A DNA stretch of 64,000 bases from Blastomyces gilchristii SLH14081 (GCF_000003855.2 NW_003101669.1:427740-491739); one strand, 5' to 3'; counted from the stretch's first letter, positions 36,241 to 50,623 are shown. A program made the numbers and translations. Notes: generated by a model from the sequence alone, not told the origin.

Positions 36241-39200
36241 AAAAGTGTTAGTAAATACAGAAGCTTCTATATAATATATTAATAATTATATAATCTGAAG
36301 ACTGAAAGAGATTTATCAAGTGAAGAATTCCTGATATATAAGATTATCTGATAACTGATATTTAATATTATCTGCAAGAGTAAGAGTTCTCTTGCACTTC
36401 AGAGAATGATCTTGCTATATTTAAGCAGAAGAGCTGCAGAACATGAAATATAACCTTATTCTCAGATTTAATTGATTTCAAAGATTCAATTCACAGATTC
36501 AATGATGTACATGTTATATATAGTTAACTGATAAGAAGAAAATAATTCATACAATTCTATTAACTGATATGAGAAGAACATTTCACATCTCTGATATGAA
36601 AGAATTAAATCTACTTACACATTAATAAGTAAAGAGAATAATTTGTAAGATCTTATCTGAAAGTATTCTGTATATTATACAGAACTCAGAAGCAAAGAAA
36701 ACTAAGATAAAGAATATACAGAAGAATAAGCATATGAAGAAGCTTCTGAAGAAGTATGAGAAGGTCTTCTGAATAGATCTTTCACTGAAATTGTTGCTGG
36801 AATAAGAATTCATACATGAGATTGACATAAGAGATGTAAAATCAGTCAATCAGAATATGTACTCTCTGTCACAAATATATCTTGAAGAACAGAAGTGTCA
36901 GATCACAGATCTTCTAGAATGTGATCTTATACAATTCTCATTAAGTGCATGAGACTTTTCAGTTCTATTTATGAAAAAGATGAATGAGAAGTGACAGATG
37001 TGTATTGATTATCAAGCACTTAATAAGCTTATAATCAAGAATGAATATTCATTATCATAGATTTAACAATAGTTGAATACAGTTAGAAATATCTGATATC
37101 TATCAAAGAATAATCTTCTCTCAGAATACTGACAGATTTGTGTAGATAAACTGTCAGTTCTATGAACTATATTTAATATGCAATGAGAGAAGTTCAAATT
37201 CCTGGCAATGTTATTCAATCTAATAAATGCATTTATCATCTTTTAAACAATGATGAATACAATTCTTTATAAACAGAATGAAATCTTATGTCTTATATAT
37301 CTCAATGACATTCTAGTCTTTTTAAACTTATATAATGAATATCTGAAGCATCTCAATGAAGTGCTTATAACTCTGACAGAGTATAAGCTCTATATTAAAT
37401 CAACAAAGTGTGTGTTTGAAATAGAAGAGTTAAAGTTTATAGAATATATAGTGAATGATGACTGTATATATCTCATTCTGAAGAAATTGAATGTTATAGT
37501 GAATTGACTGTGACTGAGAAATATACATCATGTATAACAGTTTCTTAAGTTAGTCTCATATTACTGCAGATTTATCAAGAATTTCATATAAATATCTACA
37601 TCACTCTCAGATCTCTTAAGAGAAATGAATACAAATCTGTGAAAGAAGAAGTTTCATTCAATTATCTGAAATACTGCATGTAAAGAGGCTTTTCTCACAC
37701 TAAGAAAATATATAATAATATTCTCAGTGCTTATTCAATCAGATTATGATAAATCTTTCTACATTGAGACAGATGCATCTGAATGAGCTATCAGAGATAC
37801 TTTTCTACAGATAAGTAAGAATGACAAGCTACACTCAGTGATATACAATGATAGAAAACTATCAGATGCTGAGCTCAATTACTCAGTGTATAAAAAGAAA
37901 TTACTAGTAATCAAGCACACACTGATATTATGAGATAGATATATCAATAACAGGCATATGACAATAATAATCACAGATTATGAAAGTCTCATCTATCTAT
38001 AATCAATGATAAAATCTTTCAAATACTTAGTATATTGAATCTCAGAGTTTCAAGTGTATAATCTTCATATCAAATACTGAAAGAGATCAGACACTGTGAT
38101 ATCTGATACAATCAGTTATAAACTCAATTTTATGAGTGAGAGTTCTGTGAATCAGATACAAGAGAAGTTCATATTAAATATACTGAGAAAGTATAAGAAA
38201 TCAGAATAAGTGAATGCAATAATCTCTTACTTAAAGAATGATAAGATATCAGATAACAAGTATCTTATAAAAGTAGTAGAAGAAATACTTCTGAACTTCA
38301 AGCTAGAGAAATTGAAAAATGATATTATACTTTATCACAATCTAGAATATACTGAAGCTCTCTATCTAGAACACTTATTTAGACATGACTTAGTAGCTTA
38401 TATATACAAGGAATTCAGTCACTTAGAAAGTTCTGAACTCATGAGTGTATTTAAATCAAGAGTATACTGACTAAGTATAGCTGAGAACATTCAGATGTAT
38501 GCTCATAAGTGTCTGAATTACCAGGTTATAAAAGAATCTAAGAAAGAGTTAGAATGTGAGAAAGTATAATATCAGATGAAGTGTATAATACAACTGTTCA
38601 AATAATGAAAAGTGAATATCATAGACATATTACTATGAATACTAAATGAAAATCAATAAATAATCACTGCTATTGATTACACTACTGACTGATTAGTTAT
38701 GAAAGCAGTTTCAGAGATGACAGAGAAGATGATAACAAAGTTTCTACATAATGAGATCTATGTTAACTATGAAATACTGTGTGAGATTTTAACTGATAAC
38801 AGTGTAAATCTTGTAGAAGAAGTGATGAGATATTTTATAAGTCAGTTATAGACAAGATATTGTAGAACAATGTTATATCATTCACAGACAAACAGAAAGA
38901 TGAAACACTTAAATGAAATCTTGAGTAATATGCTGATGAAATATCTAGTGAGCAAGCCTATAAGACTATGAGATGAATATCTCAGACAGGTGCTATTAAT
39001 CATATGGATTTGACAGCATGCAGTCTTCAAGTGTTCATCATTCTATCTGTTGTATGAATTGCATCCGTGCATTCTGAAGAATGCTTCAGAAAAGGTGAAG
39101 AAGGAAACAGCAGTGACAGATATAACAGTCACAGATGCAGCAGAAACAGCAGTTACAGACACAGCAGTAGCAGTTACAGATGCAACAGTCACAGATGTGA

Positions 39201-39270
39201 AATCAAGATTGAAAGAGATCAGCTACACACATGCAAAAGCTAATAAGCTACTTCTGAACTGAGTAATTCA
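36240..39270 (+). pseudogene. Gypsy-2 pol: protease, RT, RNase H, integrase
   Basis: RT at about 36.9-37.5 kb with WQMCIDYQALNKL and a catalytic motif at 37298-37309 reading Y-L-N-D (first Asp to Asn). RNase H at about 37.74-37.99 kb (IETDASEWAI, YSVYKKKLL). Integrase at about 38.6-39.0 kb. The tail at 39090-39220 encodes repeats of VTD. Stops are frequent. Confidence 0.8.
39100..39205 (+). repeat. Minisatellite encoding (A/T)VTD repeats
   Basis: Imperfect repeats of acagtcacagatgca-like units encode AVTDITVTDAAETAVTD. They sit inside the integrase C-terminal region of gypsy-2, whose local frame stays open. Confidence 0.75.
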
Positions 39271-42200
39271 ATTAAAAAGAATATAAGACTCACTAGTTAA
39301 GAAATTGAGTCTTAAGATGAGAATATAAGTTCTTATATATAATGAGAGTTCTGAGAAGTTTCAATCTAGATGATTTGAACTCTATAAAATACTTAAATCA
39401 CATTCTCTGAGAACTTACATATTGAAGAAATCAGAGGGACAGATCTTACACAACTTAATAAATAATTCATGACTTATAAAAACAAAGATACAAGATCTGA
39501 GTGAATTATAATCATTTACAGCACTATCATCAGTGTTGAAAAAGAAGAGACTTATAATTGAAAAGTCTCATGAAGTAAGAGAAATCATAGATGCTTATAA
39601 ATCAGATAATCTCACTTATTCTGATCTTTTTATAATTATAAGAAAAGAATGAGAAGTAATGAAGAAATCAGATAAATATCACACTTTAATAAGTAATGAG
39701 ACTGTAGCTGATTATATAATAATGCACTGTAGACAGCAGATGCAACATAGTAAAGAGTAGTCTCAAAGCAGCAGACTTGCACATGAGTCAGATCACAGAA
39801 GAAAAAGAGATTCAGAGTTGAATTCAACTGTTTATATCAGTTCAATTACAGAGATTACAGAGAATGAACTATCTGAAACATTTATAGATATATAAGATCA
39901 AGTCATCTCAATCTCTGAGAATGCTCAGAGATTAAGTGAGATTAGTTTTAATAGATTATTCACTGTAGTAGTCTGAGCAGGTGAAGAGGAACAGTATAAT
40001 GTATGAGACAGAATTATAAAAGATGAAAGCTGCTGAACCTAGTCACTGAACACTGTATTATATAGAGATTATATAAGAGTAGTAACTAGCAGATAAAGAA
40101 AAAAGTGTAAGAAAAGAAAAGAGATAATGAATTAGTCATTAATTATAAAAATCAGCTGTAAAAGACAAATATTATTATACATATCTTATTCATTTTCATA
40201 TGTCACATGTTTAATCTATTTTCAACATCACATCATCTGAAAAATATCAAAAATAAAGAAAATCTTAAAACTTGAGATCTGCAAGAAATTCAAGAGCTGT
40301 AAGTCACTCTTATAATAATATCACACATGTCTCTAATTTCTCTACTGCTCTGTATACAACATTAATATCATTTATTACAAAATTGACTGAAATGCTAATA
40401 TAGAAATGTGTATATATATGTGTAGAAAAATTGAAGAAGAGTGTGAGACTCACAGAATCAGAAGTTAGAGCAGAGAGAGTAGAGATGAAAGAAATGAAAG
40501 AAGAAGAAGACACAGAACTGAATAAATAATGATGAAAGTCACTCAGAGCTGAACACTTATAACTCAGTGTATGTACAACCTTCTCTATAGAAGAGAGAGA
40601 GAAAGTGACAGAAGAAGCTTAAGAGCAGAAGAAAGTAGTCTCAGCAGTGTTATCATCTTCAATTAAAATAATCTCTGATACTGAAGTAACTAAGAACTAT
40701 TATTAGTATATAAAACTGCAAAAGCAGGAATAATAATTACTGAATAAACACTCACTGATCTTAGAATTGTATATACAATTACAACACACATGAGGCTTCT
40801 CAGAAAGAGAGAGAGAGACACAGAGAAATGCAGAAAGCAGAATACAGTGTATGAACAGCTCATTTTCATAATAACATCTCAGACAAGATATACAAGCCTC
40901 ACACTTATAAGTGTAAAAGAGTACAATATCTATATTCTCATTTCTGAAAACATGAATATCTTTTATCTGCATTATAAAGTCAGATAACAGATATCAGAGA
41001 ATAGACTGATACAGATCTATTATTTTAAAGAAATTCATTAGAGTGAATATTTCTGTGATGTTAAACTTTACAGTTGTAAAAAGTTTCTTGATATCTATGA
41101 ACATCACAACTTCATGTATAATAAAACTTATAATAATTTTCTCTAAGAACAGAAAAATCAGTGTTAGAAAGAAAAGATGAAAAAGAAAAAGACTTACAAT
41201 CTTAACACTGTTGAGAGAGAAAGTGATTCTCTGATATAAATAAATAATTACTTTATCATGAATATTTAAAATAAATATAATAATCAGTATTCATAGCTGA
41301 GCTTTAGATAGTTATGTTATACACAGTCTTTATATAATAAATTATTCTAGAAATTAGTAAGAAGAGCAGAAGTGTACATACTGAGAAATATAATTCATTA
41401 AGTCTATACAATATCTCCTTGAAATGAGAAGAGCTGATAACAAAAGCAGAGGTAGCAGAACCAGAGAGAGCAGAAATAGCAGAAGTGAGAGAATCAGACA
41501 CAGAAGCAGAGGTAGTGAGAGCAGAAGAATCAGACACAGAGACAGGTGTAGAAGATTGAGAGAAAGTAGCAGAGAAAGAAACAGAGAGAGCAGAGAGAGA
41601 TATGAGAGACTCAGTTATATATAATACAGACAATTTCTTCATTATTACATTCTCTAAGTTCTCAATCAATGATTTAATATTGAGTTCACTATCATCAGCA
41701 GACACAGATCTGTCAACATATGAAGATTCTATATGAATAAAAACAAACATATCAGTATCTATGTCTATGCAAAATCATGTCAGAAAACATGATCAGAAGC
41801 TCACTGAGAAGAAAAACAGTCAAGAGTATATAAGAAGATGAAGAAGATATATCATTCATGATAATATATTCTAGTGATTGTTAGAAGATAAACAAGTTCT
41901 GATTACATTTCACAACATATTACACTTACTGCTAATAAACTGTCTGATATGAGCACTATAATAATGCTTATTATGAGAATGAGAGATCATTGCCAGAAAC
42001 ACATACAATATGATAGATAAACAGATAGAAGATGTTGAACAGAAGAAGAGATAGTAATTTTAAATGAGATGATGATAATGTTCAATGATGATGATGATGA
42101 AGAAGATGATTGAAGAATGAGAAAAGTTAGTAAATGAGTGATGTAATATAGTGAAAGTTTGTTTGTGAGAGTGTACACAGAATGCTAGTCAAATCAGAAA

Positions 42201-42299
42201 TAGATTACATAATTGTGAATACTAGTGACACACTAATCCGCATGAAGCTAGGACTGACATTATAATCACATAAGTGTGACTGAATCTGATGAGAGAGAA
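39271..42299. other. Gypsy-2 3' region, undetermined content
   Basis: AT-rich, stop-filled sequence between the integrase and the 3' LTR. It includes a purine-rich gagagcagaa repeat area at about 41420-41610 and a (gat)n-like patch near 42060-42115. I see no recognisable domain. It may be the degraded C-terminal part of gypsy-2 plus unidentified inserts. Confidence 0.4.
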
Positions 42300-42466
42300 T
42301 GTAATTCAGAAGAATATACAACTGTTGAATAATAACACAGCCACTTCTGAACTTGCTTATGAATGTAAAGAGGCCATAGCAGCCACTAATTAATTTAGTG
42401 TACAATATATAAGAAGCCGGCGTACGCCTGTAATCATACGCTGGCTCAAGCAACCTTTGAATCACA
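42300..42466 (+). repeat. Gypsy-2 3' LTR (167 bp)
   Basis: Pairs with 27341-27507. CpG is retained at its distal end (gccggcgtacgcc), where the 5' copy has lost it. Purine tract tgatgagagagaa precedes it. Confidence 0.85.
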
Positions 42467-43342
42467 AGAATATATAGATGAATTTTCTGATCTCTGATAA
42501 TTTTAAAAGCTCTCTTGAGTACTATCACAATCACATTCAGTACAGCCTTCATAAGCTGAATTCAATGTATTATTATTAATAGTTGTTGTAATTATTGTAG
42601 CTGTCATAGCTATTGTAGCTATTATAGCTGAGTTAGCTGCAGAATCTGTATTCTGCAGATTCTTTTTATCTTTTGAAGAATCACATCATAAACAGATCTC
42701 TTTTATGAGAAGATCAACATTCAATATCACAGCTATGAATTTAAAATCCTGTATCTTCTCTATCTTCTTCTGAATATAATTCCTTCAATTATTGAGTAGA
42801 ACTGAGTAGAAGATATCAAATATTCACACATCTGAGAGAGAAGTATTCAACATCTTCAATTTTATAATAATGAATCAGAACTTATCAAAGAATGTGTGTA
42901 GATTGATGATCTGTATATTACTAAAAGACATGAATTTCAGAACTGTCTCACAGTGTAACTATGTTTTGAGAACAGAGTATTTCTATTCAATTATATTTCA
43001 TAGAGTATAAGTAATCTGATTTTCATTATATTTGAAGAAACATGATCTGACACCTGCACTCAAGAAGTTTGAGATGAATGTATAGAGTCACCGGTTTCTA
43101 ACATCTTAGAATGATGCTTATTCATCATCTTTTTATAGAGGATTCTGAGTCTGTCATTTCTCTATTATATATTAACACTGTGTATTAATCAGTTTTAATT
43201 TCATGAAGATGCTTCATGTGATGTAATTGAATGTATCAGTTAGACTGTTTGATCTCACAGTATTCTTGATATCTTTCTTAAATTGAGAGATTACCTTGTC
43301 AACACAGCTATTCAGTTTATAAAGATTGAATTTCAACCTTTC
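42467..43342 (-). pseudogene. Copia-1 gag, middle segment
   Basis: Minus-strand remnant of copia-1 between the two gypsy insertions. Coding potential is fragmentary. Assignment rests on its position between solved insertions and on continuity with both flanking copia segments. Confidence 0.6.
43338..43342. other. Gypsy-3 left target-site duplication (ctttc)
   Basis: An exact 5-bp match to 51157-51161 on the right of the element. Confidence 0.9.
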
Positions 43343-43875
43343 TGTCACGCTCCCGGCCGCGCCAAGGCTCTGTTGCGGTTCCACACGGCTTATCAATCTC
43401 ATGCGGATGATTCCATCTCATCTGAACTGGTTTCCAACCACTCTATGACATCATTCAGATATATCATAGAAAGATCTGATTGATGAATATGAGAACCTCA
43501 CTTCTATATGAGGTCAGCAGATTACTCTTTCTTGACAGTGAGATACTGCTGAGGTATCACTCTGACTATTCTTGCTCATGAAATGAGAGAAGAGTATTCA
43601 CTCATTATCTATATAGAATAGCTAGATACTGACTCTTGATTAAAGAAATCAGTGATTCATTTTTCTTCTACTGAAATATATATAAGAGTTACTATGTATC
43701 TCATACAATCTTCATAGTATACTAAGTATTATATCTGTAATATTCTTATAATAACTCTGTAGTCTATGAGCTTGCTATTCAAGTAAGATAGTCAAGCTCA
43801 CTTATACAGCTTCTTAAATAACTATCTCTATATAATACTGCTAACTAGTCATCACTTCAGTTTTATTATATTACA
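43343..43875 (+). repeat. Gypsy-3 5' LTR (533 bp)
   Basis: Begins TGTCACGCTCCCGGCCGCGCC and retains CpG for about 100 bases, then becomes AT-rich. Same length as 50624-51156. Confidence 0.93.
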
Positions 43876-45000
43876 ATTTGAATTACTTAATCTAATTATA
43901 AGTTTGAATCAGTTGAGCTCTAACAGACTGATATAATCTCATACACTTATACTGAAACTGACTCAATCTCATTCTCTGAAGAAAACTTCATATCATTCTC
44001 TAGAGTATGTACATCTCTATCTTAGCAGAAATCTGAGATTTCTGAATCTGATGCATATTTTAATATAAGCTCTTTAACTGCTCTATTACTGTCACAGTCT
44101 CTACACATCTACATCTATTATAAGAATAGAGAGATTAAGATCAGAGATTCTCTGAGATATAAGAGAAACACATTGTCTGAATTTCACAGCTTTATCTGTA
44201 TTCTTGAACAGAAATTTCATCTTAATCTGAGCCAGTATAATACTTATAAGATATGAGTAATATACATTGTCAATCTTCTTGAAGACATCTCTGCAACTAC
44301 TTGAATTATTAAGAAGAGAGAGCTTGAGTATATCAATACTATTATAACTTAAGAAGAATTCAAGAACTTTCTACTGAATTAAATTAAAGATCACTGTAAC
44401 TACAGCTTCACAGCAGTACAGTGATTCAACTTATTATATTAATAAGATAATAAGAATTCTTTCAATTTTAATATAAGACTTAAAGAATATTAAGAGAAAT
44501 TGACTGATAATTTGAATCAATTAAAAATACAGCTTTATCTTATAAAGCTGACTTATAAGATATGAATAATAATATTATAATATCAGAGTTTATTAATTAA
44601 TTATACTGAGCTTGTTAACCTGACTTTCTGAATCTATTTAAATAATCAATTCTCTGAGAAAAAGACTAATAAGATCTCTTCTAAGTAATTAATAATGAGA
44701 TCTAAACAGCACTGTGACAGCTTCAGTGTGAAGAAAGTAAAGAAGAATTTCAAGTATTCTGATTCTTCACTCACTGTGAAGAAATGCTAAAAAAGATTTA
44801 ATAAAGATCTCTATTTCAACTGCAGAGCTGATGAATACTATGTCAGTGATTATAAGAAGCTGAAGAAGAGAAGAAACTGAGAAAATATCTTCTTAAAGTT
44901 AACTTCTCTTCTGACAAATATATCTGTGAAAGATAAAGAAGATAAAGAAATGAAGAATTGATAATTCTCATATCTCTGAGTTCATGTTATAATCACAATA
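43876..45000 (+). pseudogene. Gypsy-3 gag remnant
   Basis: Stop-broken gag. The zinc knuckle at 44812-44853 reads Y-F-N-C ... Y ... Y, so three of four metal ligands have changed by transitions (Cys/His to Tyr). Confidence 0.7.
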
Positions 45001-48000
45001 TATATCTTAAATAAGAAGATATTAGTGAGATATCTACTTGACTCTGAGATAGATACTAACTTCATATTCTATTTCTTTTCTTTAATAAAGAATTGAAAGA
45101 AGATAGATCTGTCAGATTATATAAAATTTACTGATGAAATAAAATATCACTATTTTAACATAATTCAAGTGAAGTATGTAATTACAGACTTAGAAGAAAT
45201 CTTTAAGAAGAGCAGTCTACTTCTTCATACAGTTAATATCATAGATAAGAATATTATTCTAGATCTTCTATAATTAAGAGAAAACAATTCTCTTATTGAC
45301 TGAGTCACTCAGATGTGACAGTACTGTCTCACTAATGAAGAGATAGTAATAGAGAAATCTGAAGAGTTTTATCAGAAGAATCTTGAGAAAAAGATAGAGT
45401 TAATATACTATATAACAGATGATTAAGACTTGAAGACAGATAAAGAAGTTATCACTCTCACTGTAAGATTAGCAGCAGTATCTGTTATTAAAGACAGATG
45501 TATATAATGTCTCTTTACAGATTATAAGAATATCTTTTTAGAAAGAGAAGCAGTGAAGTGTTCTGATACTAAGAGATTAATATAAGATTTATCTTAAAGA
45601 TGATGTAATAGTACTGTACAGGTCTCTTTATAACTTGTCTGTAAAGAAATTGAATGTTCTGTATAAATATCTTGAAGAAGTATAATCAAAGAACTGAATA
45701 CACTTATCAAAGAGTCTGACAGAGACATCTATACTCTTTATATCTAAGAAGAATAATAGGCTATGTCTATGTGTAGACTACAGAGATCTTAATAAAATAA
45801 TAATTAAGAATCACTATTTATTACTGTTGATTGATGAGATAATCAATCAATTATCTGAAGCAAAGATGTTCTCAAAGATTGATATATAAGATATCTATTA
45901 TAGAATCAGAGTTAACAAAGATAACATTTGAAAAACAGCTTTTTATACTAAGTATGATAATTTTGAATATCTTGTTTTACTTTTTAATCTTTGTAATACT
46001 TCAGCCATCTTTCAGATCTATATAAATGAGATACTGTGAGGCCTTGTTAATATCTTCTATATAGTATATCTGAATAATATTCTAATCTTCTTGAAATCAG
46101 AGAAAGAATATGATACTCATGTTTAAGAAGTATTGAGTTGCTTAAGACAGTATTAACTCTATATAAACACTGAAAAATGCTTATTCTACATGCAGGAGAT
46201 TGATTTCTTAGATTATATTATTAAAGTGAACAGCATTTCAATGAACAGAAGCTGAGTCTTCATTATTAAGAACTGACTGACACTGTGAATATACTGCAAG
46301 ATACAGATATTTCTAGAATTTGTGAATTTCTACAGATGATTTATCTATACATATTCACAGATTACTGTCTCTCTTATAGATCTGTTAAAGAGAAGTATGA
46401 AAGATAGAAAAATAAGACTGTTTATTCTCACTCAAGACACTGTGCAGATATTTGTAGAATTGAAACAAGCTTTTATAGATGTTATAATACTGAATCACTT
46501 TAATTCTGACTTACTCAGTCAGTGTGAGACTAATGCATTCAGAAATAAGATCTGTGAAATCTTTTCACAGTTAATATCAGAGATCTTTCAATATTGAAAG
46601 AATCAGAGAATAATCATCTCTAAGAAAATAGACAATGAATTATCTATGAGAGAAGACTTTTTTACAGAGTCTATAAAACACTATGAATAAAGATCAGTGA
46701 CCTTCTTCTTCAAGAAGTTATTACTTATATAGAGAAGATATGATACTTATAATCAGAAGATATTAGTAATTATCAAATTCTTTAAGATCTGATGATATTA
46801 TCTTCAGAATAGTAAGTACTCAGTGTAAGTTCTCACTAATTATGTAAATCTGTGTTACTTCTTGATAACAAAGAGCTTGATAGAATGTTAAGCCAGATGA
46901 GTGAAGCTGCTTTCAGAGTATGATTTCTATATCTGATACTATTCAGATCAGTTTAATCTCACTGATACATTATCTAGATAACTTGATTATAATATCATTA
47001 ATATGAAGAAGAATTCTATAAGAGAATCTCTGTTATCACTGTAGAAGAAGCTGACTGCAGAGAGTTGAAGTTCTCTGAAGCTTGAGAACAGTATTAGTAA
47101 GACAGCTGCATGATTTAGTATAGAAGATGAAAGAAAACCTGAATCTCTGCAGAGAACTAATACTGAAGATTATGAGCTTCTCATATTATATTTTATAACT
47201 ATTGAATTAATAAAGAATGAAACAGTCTACAATCTTTTAACTCAACTACTTTTGAAATTTATTAATAAGTTACAGAAGAGAGACATCTCTACTACAGTTT
47301 GAATTCAGAAGTTAAAGAAGAAAGAATTCAGTTTAAACTTGAAAGAGACAGACTCTGAGTGAGATAATACTGCTAAGAAATTAAGTTACTGATAACTAAA
47401 AGAATATAAACTTCTACTGCTAAATAATTCAGTCTTCATCTCTTATAGCAGAGTAATGTATCAGAAGTTATTGAGAATTTATTATAATGATTCTCATACA
47501 GAGCACTTCAGATTAGAGAAGACTGAGAAGCTTCTAAAATATAAATATATTTAAGACAAGCTTCAGACAGATGTTAAAGAGTATGTTAAGACTTATAATA
47601 TCTATTAAAGAATAAAGATTTCACAGTATAAGTAATACAGTGAGTTGATATCACTGCCTGTTTCAAAGAACTTATAATAGAATCTATTAATGAATTTCAT
47701 AGTTAATCTGCTGAAGTTGATAAGAGTCAAAGAATATGACTCAATTTTGATTATTATTAATCACTTTATAAAGATAATCAGATATATCTTTACTTATAAA
47801 AAGATTAAAATCTCTGAATTAACTGATCTATTTTTAGATACTATTATTCATGATCACAGTGCTCTGAAATCATTGATAACAGATTGAGAATCTCTCTTCA
47901 TCAGTAAATACTGATTGACTTTTTACTATCATCTTATGATAAGATATCTTCTCAGTACTGCATTTCATCTGCAGACAGATAATCAGACTGAATATCAGAA

Positions 48001-48760
48001 TCAGACATTAAAACAGCATCTTTAAGTGTTCTATTTATATTATTAGAATGATTGACTTAAATATCTTCTGACTACTAAATTTGTATATAATAATGTAAAG
48101 AATGTAATCTTAAAGATATCTTCTTTCTATACTTGTTATAAATATAATTCTTTGTTACTCAGTGATGTCATGAATAATATTTTAAAGAAGAGAATAGACA
48201 GTCAGAATATTGAACAGATACAGAGAATAGAGTATTTCTCAGTGTTAAAAGTAAAAGTGAGATTGAAACTTTTAAATAAAATTTATAAGAAGACAGTGAA
48301 AAGCATTCATTATACTCAGAAGTGATAGATAAAATACTATAATTAAAAATATCTTTTAATGAAGTTCTTAATAGAGAATCAAGTACTACTTTCAGCAAAG
48401 AATATCAAGATAATAAGACTGTGTAAAAAGCTCAGTGAGTGATAACTAGAATCTTTCTCAGTAATAAGAGTGATGAATAAGCAGATATATAAGTTAAAAT
48501 TATTCTCAGAATTGAAATCAATTCATTCTATTTTTTACATTTTCTATTTAAAGCTCTATAAGCAATGTCTCAGAGTGAAGCTGTCTTAATCAGATGATAT
48601 TAAGATTAAGAGTAATACTGAATATCTTATAAAGAAAATATTGAATAAGTGAATATATTATAATAAGCTTCAATATCTTGTTAAATGAGAAGATTATTCA
48701 TTATTAAAGAATTTATAGAAACTGCTTGAGTATTTGAAAAATGCTGAGAAAGAGATTATA
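45000..48760 (+). pseudogene. Gypsy-3 pol: protease, RT, RNase H, integrase, chromodomain
   Basis: Protease remnant LLDSEIDTNFI; RT with CLCVDYRDLNKIIIKN and a catalytic site Y-L-N-N at 46067-46078 (both Asp to Asn). Integrase starts at 47690 with MNFIV (usual MDFIV) and contains LITDWESLF and TAFHLQTDNQTEYQNQTL. The chromodomain block KILNKWIYYNKLQYLVKW lies at about 48.63-48.70 kb. In-frame TGA and TAA codons occur throughout. Confidence 0.83.
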
Positions 48761-50623
48761 AGCTATGAGACAGCTAGTAGAGACTGTTTTATTATATATC
48801 AGAGATATTAAGTAAGAAATGCTGCTTGAGACTTCTCATTTTTCTTAAAGAATTTTTTAGAGATAATCTTGTAATAATGAGCTGATATCTTATTAACTTT
48901 ATAACACTCTTCTTCTATTTTCTCTCAAAGAGTTTTTAGAAGTTTAATGAGACTATATAAGTATAAAATTCCTGAAGCAGTTAAAGAAAAGAGATATTTA
49001 AAATCAATAAAAATTAATATTATTAACTTATAAACTGCTGCTATTCTAATAAGACTGCAGTCTGCTGAAAAAGTAAAAAGAGAAGAACTTCAGAGTCTAC
49101 TTACTAATAATTACACTCTTATCAAACTCATTCTTCACTGTTGAAGTCTCTGACACTGATATCTTTATCTGCTGAGAAGTTAGTACTACAGTGCTGTAGA
49201 GAAGTATACTGTAGAAGAGTATAAGAGATGCTTAAAGTATCAACTTATTAATTTATAAAATATCTCAGTTATCTGCTTCAATTGAAGTGAGATTCTCTTT
49301 AATCAGTAATTAATCTTCACAGTACTTTCAATAGTGATACTGACTGATCTCTTCTTAAGATCAGTTATTCTGAGGTGTTTTTTCATCTCAGAGATTTATA
49401 CTTTCATCTTCTTTTACAGATGAGTAAGAGAGATCTTCTCAGTCTTGATAAAATTCATCAATACTTGAAGCTCTGAGACTTTTACTCTGTACTGCTTAAG
49501 TATCTAGACTTCTTATCAGAGCTGATATGACATCTTTCTGTGAGATAATACTTATAGAAAGACAGGAGTTATTGTTACAGATATAATAGAAATAATAGAA
49601 GTGAGAGAAGAAGTAAGTGTATAAAATTCTTCTCTTCTTCAGCTACTTAGCACAGTATAGATAAGTAGTAATACTGATCAGAGATCACACTGAAGCCTCT
49701 TTACAGAGAGAAGATAAAGAAACTGCAGAACTCTGTAAACTCAACTTAGCAGTATTCTGAGCAGGGCTCAGACATGCTGTGAAAGAGAAACTATAGATTA
49801 AGCTTCTCAGAGTCACTATCTCTGAAATCAAGCTCTTTCTGAGTTTCTCTCTGAATGATCATATGAGGTCATATGTTACTGTGTTAACTGAGAAGAAAAG
49901 CAGTGTTGCAACAGTGATGAAGAGAACAGAGAAAGAACTGAATATAGATGAACTAATTAGCAGAAGAGATAACACCTTACTACAGAGTATAGTGACTACT
50001 GTCATGACTGTAAGAGAAGTAGAAGAAGAAGAAGAAGAAGAAGATATAATAATGAGAGCAGTGCTTCTGCAGCTCAGTGATACTGCTGTCTCTATCTTCA
50101 ACCTGGCTTTCTTAACAGTTACAGAGACTGCAGCCACATCATGAAGACATTTATTACTTACTAGAAAATATCAGAATAAGTCTCTTATTATCTCTTAAGA
50201 ATGATGCTTTCATGCACTCACTATTACAGATGAGAGAAGAGGAAGAAAAATGTGTTATAGAGAGAGAGAAATCTTTTCAAAAAATTCTATCACTACTGTT
50301 AGCTTTATCTCTAAAACACATCACTTTTGCAGAGAATTTTATATATAGAATGAAATATGATGAGAGATCTATAAGTCACTTATTAACTACATTTTTCACA
50401 TTTTAAATTAATATATAAGAAACTCACTTATCATGTGTTTAGTTTGAATAAAGATGAGAAAAGAAAGATCTACACAGTCAGCAGAAAAACTCATCTATTT
50501 CTTTGTATTATATGCAGCATATGCACTATCAAATCAGTTGACAATTATTGCTATATAACAAAGATAATTTCTAATTCAGTAATCTTGAGAGCATAGAGAC
50601 TATGCTCTTAAAGAAGAGGGCAT
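48761..50623. other. Gypsy-3 3' region without recognisable domains
   Basis: AT-rich sequence from the chromodomain to the 3' LTR. It includes an (gaa)n tract at about 50020-50043. Short frames on both strands (49859-50144) overlap this tract and look like chance products of purine/pyrimidine skew. Confidence 0.45.

Larger units (their letters stand above)
27341..42466 (+). mobile_element. Gypsy-2: Ty3/gypsy retrotransposon inserted in copia-1
   Basis: Bounded by 167-bp LTRs at 27341-27507 and 42300-42466, both TG...CA, with flanking agaa. A purine tract (tgatgagagagaa) abuts the 3' LTR. Coding order on the plus strand is gag (28.2-29.0 kb, resuming 35.8-36.2 kb), protease region, RT (about 36.9-37.5 kb), RNase H (about 37.7-38.0 kb) and integrase (about 38.2-39.0 kb). 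It is split by gypsy-1 at 29000-35782. Without that insert it is about 8.3 kb, somewhat long, and 39.3-42.3 kb may contain further unrecognised material. The related fragment at 63059-64000 shows the uninterrupted gag. Confidence 0.82.

Noticed and set aside
41424..41624. Arg/Ser-rich plus-strand frame resembling a splicing-factor RS domain
   Set aside because: It is generated by the aga/gag/agc repeat on the purine strand of the same low-complexity tract.
41304..41750. Ser/Ala-rich 148-codon minus-strand frame, wall-protein-like
   Set aside because: It is the complement of a purine-rich repeat within a decayed retrotransposon. Ser-Ala-Val runs follow from the skew.
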